From: Malus domestica | Lineage: Eukaryota; Streptophyta; Magnoliopsida; Rosales; Rosaceae | DNA: 64,000 nucleotides | Direction: 5' to 3' | Assembly (NCBI RefSeq): GCF_042453785.1 | Contig: NC_091673.1 | Span: forward strand, 1,929,501 to 1,993,500 | Notes under the pieces: generated by a model | Told to the model about the DNA's origin: nothing | The model's database searches: none | The model's input: only the letters and a program-made list of their open reading frames with translations | In this document: positions 11,561 to 21,569 of the stretch, one piece after another | Position numbering within the stretch: the first letter of the stretch is position 1 | How the letters are laid out: every line of letters begins with the position of its first letter | Position numbers and translations under genes: made by a program

Positions 11561-11784
11561 CTTAATTAGAATAAAAGGGATAATCTTCTTGCCTACAGGT
11601 GTGGATTACTTCTTTTAGTTTAATTAAGATGGCATAGTATGGGTTTTATTTCACAGAAGTTGTGAAAACCTTCATCTTGCCTACAGGTGTTGAAGTTTTT
11701 CATGAAGGAACTTTTGTGACATAAAATCTAGTACTAGAAACTAGTTAATTTTCTTGCCTACAGGTGTAAATTAATTTAGTTTCA
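11561..11784 (+). other. Three stem-loops with an identical 16-nt apical segment
   Basis: The segment TCTTGCCTACAGGTGT occurs at 11587-11602, 11675-11690 and 11752-11767. Each copy is flanked by arms that pair with each other but differ between copies: TAATC/GATTA extended to a 25-bp stem with two mismatches and three G-U pairs (11561-11585 with 11604-11628); AAAACCTTCA/TGAAGTTTT within a longer interrupted stem of about 35-40 bp; and TTAATTT/AAATTAA. Loop conservation with stem divergence suggests selected RNA structure. Confidence 0.75.
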
Positions 11785-13317
11785 TGAAGTTTATTGGGAT
11801 AAAGTTTCATGCCATTAGTGACAAATATTTCCACAATGAGCCCCATAAAAGGTTTTGGTTTGAAGGCATGGAAATCGGTTGCATCATGATGTATTTTGTA
11901 TCTCTTTATGAGACTTGTTGATGCAAAGTGTTGGATCCATGAAGGTTAATCAATGATTGCTAAGGTACGCATTGTTTAAGTCTTATGCTTGTAAATCTTT
12001 TCAATTTGAATTATGATGTCGGTTTAGAGGATGAAATTTGACTACTAAAGTTTCCTTTGGACATCGAAATTGAAATGATATGAAATTGAATTTGTTATGG
12101 ATATATAAATTCATGATAGATGCACATAATTGTTTCTGGCAGATTGCGTGTCTTGATTTAAATCGGGTGAATGACATGTCTAATGATCACCAAATGACCT
12201 GAATTTTGGATATGTTCAACATATAAATGTCTACTATGTGTCTGAAAATTTTCGTAATTTTCTGCCATGTATGTTAATTATGGTGAATTTACTAGTAACC
12301 CATGCTCGTATAGACAGTTTTTACTGGCAGATTGTGATGTTTTTTGAGACGTGACTTTAGACTACTATTTTGACCCAAAATGGCTCTGTATTTCTATTTT
12401 ATGAAGATTAGTATGTCTTTTTTGATCAATATAAATTTGGTAGCAATCAAGCTTGTAAATTAATTATGATAAATTCTAAAGTAAGTGTAACTCATTGCTG
12501 AAATTCTGTTTGACAACTTTATGTTGGTTGAGATGTCTATTTTATTATGTCTAAAATATAGAACAATTTTCTTTAGGAACATCTTTGAAAGAATATATTA
12601 ACGAGTGTTTGCCCAAGTGGGAGAATTAGTGAACGAAAATTGGGCTTCACACTCATTAACTTATTTGCAAGTATAAACTCTGAAAACTTAGTGGGAGTTT
12701 TTTGAGCATTAAGCGGATTTGCATGAATTTATTAAAGCATTATTCTATCTTCCATGTATTTGTGTTACTTGAATAATAATAATATGTTTAAGTTGCACAA
12801 ATGGCTACTTAGTATATGCGTACATTTTTCTGTTACTTGCAATCATTTGGATTTTTTGGTTGATCATTCGTTTTGAGGCTCATAAGGACTTAGCATAAAT
12901 GTGGACTTATTAATACATATAAGATGGTTGTTAGATGCATGTTTTTGTGTAACAGTGATGAATGCTTTCATGCTTAATTGTACCTTTCATTGAGGTAATA
13001 TGCATTCATTGACTAAGTAAGGCTATTCCCAAAGGCATATTTTCAAAAATATGATTAAAGTATTGATTTACAAATTAAGTAACGATGTTGCAGATCAGTG
13101 GGAGTTTGAGTTTCATGTTAGTAATGCCTTACAGTTGCAGATGACCTATAAGTATGTATAGAATCCATGTATTCATTTTAATCTCCAGTTGGATTCATTA
13201 AGTCACATTTTTCGTGTGCTAGTCAATCATCTGATAAAATATATATCAGATATCAAGTTGTTATCAAATTGCATATTAAATGGCATGGCATGGTTTATGT
13301 ACTACATCAGTTGTGAG

Positions 13318-13429
13318 GATTTCCATCTTGCCCGCAGGTGTTGGAAATCACTATGAAAGTAACTGGTATGGTGCATAGATTAGTGTCAAAAACATATTAA
13401 TTCATCTTGCTCACAAGTGTTGAATTAAT
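13318..13429 (+). other. Two further stem-loops of the same family
   Basis: Loop variants TCTTGCCCGCAGGTGT (13326-13341) and TCTTGCTCACAAGTGT (13405-13420) are flanked by perfect arms GATTTCCA/TGGAAATC (8 bp) and ATTAATTCA/TGAATTAAT (9 bp). In the last copy the inner C-G pair (loop positions 7 and 12) is replaced by T-A, a compensatory change. Confidence 0.72.
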
Positions 13430-13954
13430 TTGTTTTATGAAGTTTTGGGATATTTTACTTGGACATGTGCCTATTTGGTATTTTCAGTTGTGTCCGTTGG
13501 TTACAAACATTGTTTGTATTGTTATCGGTCTAATGAAACTGATGCATGATTGTTTTGGAGATGTATTCACACCTGCAGGTTATGGTGGTTTCATTAGATG
13601 AAGGATATCTGCATTGGCAGATTTAAGGCTTCGAAGAAGCATAAAGTGTAACTTGTGAGTTACAATAAGGTGGACCTGAGATGATATAAAGTAAGACATT
13701 TTGGTTAATTTAAAGTTTAATTTTAAAGTTTCATCTCTTGATCATAATTTGTGTTTCATGTGAATGAGGATCTTAGCATGTGTGATTATGAAGGTTCTGG
13801 GTTGTGTCAACTCTACAACCTTGTTAGTTCCATGTTAAGAAATGCATTTGACAGAAGTTGCATTAAGGACGAGATGTAATCACTGTTACATGGCCACTAA
13901 AGTGACATTAGTCTCCAATCTCAAGTATAAACATGAATATTACATTTTGTAGAC

Positions 13955-13966
13955 CAAGTGGGAGAA
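13955..13966 (+). promoter_or_regulatory. Polypurine tract before the 3' LTR
   Basis: AAGTGGGAGAA sits directly before the 3' LTR. A near copy (CCAAGTGGGAGAAT) lies inside the element at about 12614, and AGTGGGAGT occurs at about 12690 and 13096, so purine tracts are multiplied towards the 3' end. Confidence 0.75.
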
Positions 13967-14454
13967 TGTTGGATTTATCCAATATAAATCAACCTTTAAG
14001 TGGTCTACTACATGTAATAGGAATGTAATATTGGAGAATAATGTTAATTGTGATTTGATCTCTTAAAGATATCAATCCTATATAAGGTGTCTTATATTGG
14101 AAATAGGATTGATGGAATCCTTAATTGAATATGATTATGATACTTGACTTGGAGGCTAATAAAGTAAGTTTAGGTTTCCTTTATGGAAGGAAACCCTAGC
14201 TTTTAGCCTATATATAAACACCGGTCCCTGCTAACCCTAGAGACGACAACTAAGGCTTCCCATAGAGCTTTGTCATAAAGCTAGGAGTTTACAGAAGAGT
14301 TGGTGTTTTCTGTTTGTCACGGCAAATATAAAGATTAGAGTTTTATCGATTACGTTTTGCTTGCATGGCTGCTGCATCTTCAATAACTACCATTGGAATC
14401 AGGTCAGTCACTCCTTCGTTTGTGTTTTAATTGTATAACCTTATAAGGCTAACA
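13967..14454 (+). repeat. 3' LTR of the LARD-like element
   Basis: 488 bp, identical by eye to the 5' LTR, ending CTAACA directly before the GTACC target duplication. Confidence 0.95.
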
Positions 14455-14734
14455 GTACCTGGTTGAGGAGAGAGAGAGAGAGAGAGACGCTGTTAAATCA
14501 ATCTCACAGAGATTCCAAAATCTCACAAAATTGTCTGCTTTCTCAAAAGCCAAAGGAAGGAGAGACTCAGAGGCTATGTTGCAACTTGCATCCTTAGCCG
14601 TAATGATGATATGATCTGTGATTAGCTTAATCACACTTAAGGATTAATTAGATGTAATGAGTTTTTTAATTGTTTTTTTAGTAAGTTGTTTGAGTTGCCA
14701 GCTGGCAAATGTTGTGTGGGTGGGTTGTATATGA

Positions 14735-14955
14735 GGAAGAGGATCCTCTCCAGATCCACTTTGTGGGGTCTTAGGAATCCTCATATCTTAGTCGTTCATC
14801 GTATATTGTACGACCAGTTTTCGCCAAGTACTATTTGTGCTTAATTTTAAATAAAAAAAATCAAATTAATTCTAACTGCACGATGCACGATGAATGACTA
14901 AGATGTGAGGATCCTTATAATCCCCACAATTTAGATCCGGATGGAATCCAAATCC
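14735..14955. mobile_element. hAT-type MITE, copy 1
   Basis: About 95-bp inverted repeats (left GGAAGAGGATCCTCTCCAGA; right end reverse complement GGATTTGGATTCCATCCGG). Arms share ATCTTAGTC(G/A)TTCATCGT. An exact 8-bp target duplication GTATATGA occurs at 14727-14734 and 14956-14963. The 8-bp duplication points to hAT. A second copy is at 28975-29186. Confidence 0.88.
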
Positions 14956-14963
14956 GTATATGA

Positions 14964-16247
14964 ACACACTTTGGGTGTGAAGCTTGTAACTGTCATTTAA
15001 ATTAAAAATAATATTACAAAAATACTGGAGCTCAGCTTCGTCTTCTCTCTTCCTTCTTCCCTCCTCCATAGCTACCTTGAGCTACTGGCAGTCTAGCAGG
15101 TTGATTAAGGTCCTGAAATTTGGATCTTATCGAATAACATATTATGTGAAACAAAACTGGGCACGTGAGTGGGCTCAATTTTGCGTGATGGGCCCATGAT
15201 TGGGCTCTATATCACTTGAGCTCCAATGTTGGTTCTTGACAAGTTTCATCGTCTAATCAACCACGATTTTTTTTATTTCATAGAAGTCATTCTTCTCTAA
15301 CATAGCAACAACGTGGCAAATTTTAACATTTTCATTCAAAGTGTTTTTAACATGTCAATATACTCTTAAGGAGTCTTAATTTGGTATGGTGCATTTGCTC
15401 GTAATCCGTGATAAAATTTTAGGTTTAAGAATCACTTATCGTCATGTGGTATTATTAATCAGCATATTACAATACGAGTTTACTTGGTGGATACGTTATA
15501 GCACGAAGAAATTGGTAATCCCACGTGCAGTGCCAACAATTTCTATTCTTTCAACGGTACTTGATTGATGAATTGATCGTGATTTGAACAATGAAGAGAA
15601 ACCCATTGAAATGGGGAAGAGCTTCATCTGCTTGCCATGGAGGGAGGGGTTGGGTCCATTTGCAAAGTAGGGTTCATCCTCCTTTCTGCAAGTGGCTCGG
15701 GTACATCCTGAATTTGGCACCGGAGGAAGCAATCTTTCGTCATTCCGATGTTCAAACCCAGAAGTTTTGCAACAAATCATCGACGAAACAGCATTCATAC
15801 AATTTCACTCTTAATCATGAAGAAATTCTTGCGTATACTGGATATAACAGAATTAAAGAGCAATAACAAGAGTCTATCAAGACGATCGTTTTCGCAATCT
15901 TTGTCTAGATCCACGCCGAAAACAGATAGAAACACAGCCACATAGATCTAGAACAATCTCTTCCAAAATTAAGACGGGATGAATCTGTACAGCCATCATT
16001 ATGTGTGGAAAATGAAAAGCTCAAATAGGGTACAGAAGAGGACCTCAAGCAGGCCAATCTCGAACAAGGTTGTATCGTGTTTTCCTACAGAGACTGATTT
16101 TCCACCCTCTGTTGCAACAAAATTAGCTCCAGCTTCTCCTCGGCCTGAAATTCGGTGGAAGAAAAATGAATAAGAAACTTTTAAAACCTCCTAACAATCT
16201 CTCACTCTCTCCTCTTTTTATGAAAGAGTTCATCACCCTCCTAATAA
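14964..16247. other. Intergenic, no gene recognised
   Basis: Short open frames occur around 15386-16173 on both strands, but none shows a recognisable domain or splice-joined extension. A CT-rich tract at about 15045-15068 and a slightly GC-richer block at 15590-15740 stand out. The right edge is the 3' flank of the sulfhydryl oxidase gene. Confidence 0.5.
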
Positions 16248-19200
16248 TCAAATGTTCTTTAAAGAGTGGTGGAAATACTTCCGACTCTTCTGCTGTGAAC
16301 GCCAGTAGCAAGCGAGTGCTCCGAATGCACAACTAGCAACAGCAATAGCCAACGCAGCCCCAAGAGGCACCACAAGCGCATTTGTTGAGGGTACCAAGTC
16401 TTCAAGAGCCCCACTAGTCTCATCATTCCCAACAATACCCTTATCTTTGTAAAGAGAAACAAGGGTTTTCCCGTAATAACTGGTCAAAATTTTGAACACC
16501 TCATCCTTGTGCCAATCAATTTCGTTGTTTTTCTGGCTCGAGGAAAGGTAACAAGAAGGACAAAGCTGCCTTGGAGGCCAAATCATCTTTGGGAATTTCG
16601 GATCAGCAGTTCCTAAAGAGGATTCCTCTTTAATTAATCTCTCATTGACTTTATTGTGAGCACTCCACAGCCAAAGCACAAAGTCACGGGATTTGTTGAA
16701 AGGACTAGAAACACTGAAAGGAAAGTCATCGAGTTAGATAAAACAGCATTAAAATTGTAAAAATGGATTAGTTCCAGTTGACTTCACCTTGAACACATAT
16801 CATAAAAATGTTGGCGACATTCCTCACAGACGAAGAAATTGTGCACAAAATCACATATAGTGGTGAACGCAAAGTTGCTTTCTCCATCCTCAATTCTCAC
16901 TGAAAGTGAATGCAGAAGAACCCATAACCCACAGCTGTCAAAGATAAAGAGGGTAAAAGGAAATCTAGTTAAATGCATGTTACTGCTGGAATTTTGAATA
17001 ATTGCATTTATAATCCACATGTTATTTGGAACAACACTAACATAAGAAACATATAGTGCTAGACGAGGTGTCTCCTAGACACAGAGATCTCTAATAGCCC
17101 AATCTAAGCTTGTTGTGATCAGTGTTTCTAAAAGCACAATCCACTAGAGACCCATCAAATAACAGTCTAACAGATATTATTGCTAATATCCTTTACAGAA
17201 CTATAACATTTGATGTTTTTTTGTCATTTCTTCATGGTATACACAAAACAGAATGGTCTCTGGACAACAAGTTCACATGCATTTTACTGGATCGTATTCA
17301 TGGTCTCACCACCGAACAGTATTTCCCCAAGAAACCAGATGCACAAGTGACCATATGATTGAACTTGGAGCAAGGATGGTGCTCCTTGTCAACTATCAAC
17401 ATTAAAAAAAATCCAAAGTATCTAGAAGCATATGTAAAAGCATCACAGAGAAAACTACTTAACAGGAACATATATTTGGTAATATTGGAAACAAACATTA
17501 CCTAAAGCCCCTGGTATCATTTTTGCTGCCACGGCAAAACATCTGTGAAGAATACCGAAGAAAAGCATAGGAAATAAGTCGTCTATTTCATAAATTTAAG
17601 AACTTTTTTTTTGTTGTTTTTCCTGCCAAATACAGCCTTTTTGAATACCTACCCAATATCCACGAGGAACATCTTTACCACAAATCTGAAATTTCTGCAA
17701 GGCCGCCTGTACATCTTGGTCTCCCTGCCTGTCAGCTGCCAAGATATCTAGCGGGTACAAATCATCAAAATTCACAAGCACCTCCGCACTTCCCTTTCGG
17801 CACCTACTACAAGTATCTAGGGTGAAACAATGAAATAAAATACTGGGAAATGTGTAAAGAGGAATGAAAAAAGGATTGATCTTTCTTACCTCCTGGAGGG
17901 ATGATGAGCGACCAAAAGTTGAAGAAATTTTACTAGCGAAGCCCGTGTTTTTGATTTGATCATCTGGAAGATACAGAGATATAGTAAAACATCTGTAATT
18001 AAATGTACAAATGACACAAGAAACAACAAAGAGAGGGAAAAAAAGGTGGTCTACCTTGTGCTCTAAGATGATTTCAAAAGCAGTTGATGTTGCTTCCTCA
18101 ACATCATACACAGCCCGAGCAATCTTTCACAAGTCATGCGTTGCAAAAGTTAGTAACTTGAATAAAGTAATCTACTTCAACTGTAATAGTCCGAAGACAA
18201 CTTTAAAGCCATGTTATTTAATGACCTGTTCGGGGTCAGACGCATTTGACGAAATATGCTCATTTTCAAATTTCTGATCATCCAAGCTGAAAGAGCTGGA
18301 ACCACAAAGTGTGTAAGGAAAAAGATATAAAATGCAAAGGGGAAAATTCAACGATGTCTCTGACCCTAATGAAGTGAAATTGTTCCAAATATTCAGTATA
18401 ATATCCTACTGCAGTCATATTGGTACTAACTGCTGAAGTTTCCATTGTGAGCTAAATTGCTAGGAATTGCATGGGAAAATTCAATGAAAAATCCATGCAT
18501 TTTGGGGGTTGTAAACTTGTAAAGCATAAGAGCTTTCCTATGATTATAACTGCCTATTGAAAAACATATTTATAAAACCCAAAAAATATATACCATAAAT
18601 GTTCATAAGGTTGCTACCAATCAGGATGCTTTCTTTGAGTTAAATATTCAATACTAAAACTTTCAATTAAGTAAACAATGAATGTAAGGACCTCATACCT
18701 GCCCAATTGCTTGTTGATCCAACTAAGCAACCGATCAGCTGTACGTCCATTGTCAATTAAACGTATATCACTTTTTGCTTGATTAGGTTCCCAACTAGCA
18801 GATACAAATTTAGATGGAGGTCCCCAAAGCAGCATAGGATAATGACCGACAGAAAAGTTATCGCAGAGTTTGGTATTTACCTGTGCTTTCAAACAAGTTA
18901 AAGGGTAGGGTCTAATGACCGAGCTATGCTTGGTGATAAATTCATAATCAAACATAAACAAAGCAATATGTGAATTCAAAGGAGATGAAAACAGAACAAT
19001 ATCAAACTCAGCATAACGACAAGAACATAGACTAGAAAATTAAACATGAATGAAGCTCTAGTCATGCTATGTAAATCGTATATAAGATGAACTCTCTCCC
19101 TCTCTCTTAATGGTGTATTCACATTACTAGACTCTATTTATTTTCTCCCCTTAACAAAATGAAACACATTTACCACTCATCTAGCAACACCAATGACAAT

Positions 19201-20022
19201 TGTCTTAATTTCCTGGAAGCAAGCTGCATAATGTGCAAATGTATAGACATTATAATTCTCAGAAAATAGGCCATCTTTTACAGCGATAAACTCTAAGTTT
19301 AAGAAATCAAATTACCATTTCACTCGGGCAGTATAAAGTTCGAAAAGGGTAAGTAAATAGACACACAAAAATGTATATACCTTCGATGCACAGTCCACCC
19401 TGGTCATCAAAACCATCCCTGGATGCACAGCATCAGGTCCATTGAAAAGCCTAGCAACCTTTTCGTAATGGGGCTGCAAAATTGAAGTTTAAACAATAAG
19501 TTTAGACAACATTAACTATAAAAACAGCTAAAAACACAAACTGGGATTATATCACACCTTGTAATTTCTGCAAGCCGGACACCTGTAATATCAATAACGA
19601 CAAAAAGATTAAAATCTTCAGAACCAATTAAAAAAAAAACGAAAATTTAGAGATAAAAACAAATGGGTAGCCTCCAAAAGATCTATTATCCAGTGAGTAA
19701 CACTGAAAGATCAATACTTTCAGCAAAAAGAATACGGGGTTCAATTTATTTCCCTTATAAAATCAAAGGTTCCTATAGAATTTAGAAAAGCTGACCAGTG
19801 AGCGAAGAATTCGACTACGGCAAAGGAGGCAGGGGTGTCGCTGAGGACTGCATCGAAGCTGCTGGCGTTCAAATCGACGGCAAAGTCTCGAACATCAGCG
19901 TTGTCGTCGTTGACAGCGCGGAGGATCGAGCGCGATCCCGCCGCAGAAGAAGCCGACGCGGGCGCGAGTGCGGAGGTGAACGAAAAGAGGCTCAGAAGCA
20001 GAAGGCGAAGTGCAGGAGACAT
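16248..20022 (-). CDS. Quiescin sulfhydryl oxidase (QSOX), eleven exons
   Basis: Exons in transcription order: 20022-19796, 19582-19558, 19473-19381, 18880-18699, 18286-18226, 18123-18055, 17963-17890, 17806-17653, 17542-17502, 16934-16788, 16713-16248. All introns are GT-AG and the frame closes at 512 residues, near the usual plant QSOX length. A signal peptide is followed by a thioredoxin domain with the redox motif WCPACRNYK (Cys77/Cys80; the 25-nt second exon encodes it). The C-terminal Erv/ALR flavin domain contains CGLWVLLHSLSVR, the active-site CEEC (345-348) and CPSC (409-412). A final transmembrane helix of about 25 residues ends in a short basic cytosolic tail. By family it oxidises thiols to disulfides with O2 in the secretory pathway or wall. 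All catalytic cysteines are present. Confidence 0.93.
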
Positions 20023-21073
20023 GAAATTGGATCAAATTGTTTGCGGCGGAAAACGAAGCAATCGAAATAGGACCGTTGCAAAAGAGTCGTGGGTTTTGTT
20101 GGGGAGGGCGGAGGAGATCTGCGAGCGCGAGTGGAAATTTGCAGAGGAGGAGGAAGGTGTGGTGGGAAGTGGAAATTGGAAAATGAGTGCGTTTTACGTA
20201 TTAGTTTTTGCAACGCTGCCGATCTCAGCGAACGCACGCCGCGCAGGGGGCACGAGGGTTTTACTCAATTTTTAAGCTTTTGGACCATGCTGTTTATTAA
20301 GTTGTTTTTTTTTTCTTTCTTTTATTTAAGTTCGTTATAAAAAATAAATAAAAAGTTTCGAATGACACTCGAGCATGATATTTCTTATTTACGGTGAAAA
20401 AAATAAAATCATATTATAATTTTAGAGGCTAAAAATGGCTAATTATAGAATTAACTACTTTCTTAATCAATTAAGTTGGGATTTTCACGTATTTAATTAA
20501 GGACAGCTATTTTTGTCCATTGACCAATAACATCTTTTTCTGTTAAATTTCCATCTTAATGAAAAATTATATAAACTATCACATTATTTTTATTTTTTCA
20601 AATACAAACTCTAACATTTCTAACGGAGTAGGTGTAAGTTAGTTGGAGTTGGAATCCAATAAGAGTCCTTTGAAGGCTTTGCTATTTAATTAAGTTGACT
20701 GAAATGGTCAGAAAGTGAATCTTAATTATTAAATTGATAAAAATTAAATATCGACAAATATAACAATGACATACTAAAAAAAGATTAATGCAACAATTTT
20801 TCATACATAGGATGAAGAAATAAATTGATATCAAACTTGTCACTATCAAATTCAAACTTAAACATTTCACGAGTATTCTCAAAATAAAATTAAAAATGAA
20901 GGGCTATGCCTATTGCAATAAATAGGCTTTCACTCTTGAGGCCCAAAAAAAACAAAGGAAACATTAACAGTCAAATGCTGAAAGTCCAGTGGGCCGGATG
21001 GATGGGCCGGCTCCCAATCATTTCAGTCGACCGGCTGATCCTTATCCACTAGTCAACTGTCCGAAATGATAGA

Positions 21074-21079
21074 CACGTG
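21074..21079. promoter_or_regulatory. G-box (CACGTG)
   Basis: A perfect CACGTG palindrome in GACACGTGGCGCC, a bZIP/bHLH site, about 495 bp before the MAF1 ATG. Function is inferred from the motif only. Confidence 0.4.
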
Positions 21080-21221
21080 GCGCCCGTCCAATAACACACG
21101 CTAAAACGGGGGGCTTGACCTTGAAGAGTTATACACGAAGCACCAACCGAAAAGCAATTCAAAATTTGGAATATTCGAATTTTGGGTGCTGTCCGAAACT
21201 TTCCGGATCCCGTTCTTACCG

Positions 21222-21229
21222 AACCCTAA
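21222..21229 (+). promoter_or_regulatory. Telo-box-like AACCCTAA near the MAF1 transcription start
   Basis: AACCCTAA lies in the presumed leader/core promoter of MAF1. Such boxes are common near starts of translation and growth genes in plants, which would suit a regulator of tRNA and 5S synthesis. Confidence 0.35.
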
Positions 21230-21569
21230 CGCCCAAATCGGAACTCTCGTCGTCTTCGGCTTTTCCAATTCGTTCTAATTTCCTCTGAGGTACTCCCGCC
21301 TCGCCATTTTCTCCTCTTAATCCAATTTTTTGCTAATTTTTCGGTATTTAAAATTTAAATTTAATCCAATTCTCAGTAAATGCTTGTAGTTCATGCGCTT
21401 AATTATGTTTTTATGATTATTTTTAAAATTTTATATTTTGATTTGTATCTGTGGAGTGTGTGCTGCGAATTGTACAAATGTGATTGCAATTTGAAATTAT
21501 CGTAATTTTTTTAATTTTACAGGATCTCCTTTTTCTCTAGTAATTGAGTGCTTTCGACATTCGCTGAGC

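Larger units (their letters stand above)
8555..14454 (+). mobile_element. Complete non-coding LTR retrotransposon (LARD-like), very recent
   Basis: Two 488-bp LTRs (8555-9042 and 13967-14454), starting TGTTGG and ending CTAACA, read identical by eye. A 5-bp target duplication GTACC flanks the element (8550-8554, 14455-14459). A tRNA-Met-type primer site (TGGTATCAGAGCC) follows the left LTR, and a purine tract AAGTGGGAGAA precedes the right LTR. The 4.9 kb interior has no open frame longer than about 90 codons and no gag, protease, integrase, RT or RNase H signature, so it must be mobilised in trans. Identical LTRs imply insertion very recently. It sits 175 bp upstream of the exonuclease ATG, in the opposite orientation to that gene. 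Whether its helper is copia or gypsy cannot be told; the primer site is common in copia elements. Confidence 0.95.
20023..21569. other. Divergent intergenic region between QSOX and MAF1
   Basis: It carries the QSOX leader (right of 20022) and the MAF1 leader, with AT-rich sequence at 20280-20930. No gene is seen. MAF1 appears to have a 5' UTR intron: donor GAG|GTACTC at 21290 and acceptor TTTTACAG ending at 21522. Confidence 0.6.

Noticed and set aside
14449-14634. 61-codon minus-strand frame right of the LTR element as an upstream exon of the exonuclease gene
   Set aside because: No domain and no splice donor leading to 8375; more likely displaced leader/promoter DNA.
15496-15798. 100-codon minus-strand frame with Cys residues
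   Set aside because: No recognisable zinc-finger pattern and no splice partner; left as unassigned intergenic sequence.
19798-20340. Plus-strand frames over QSOX exon 1 and its promoter
   Set aside because: Antisense to a signal peptide and thioredoxin start that splice correctly into the rest of QSOX.
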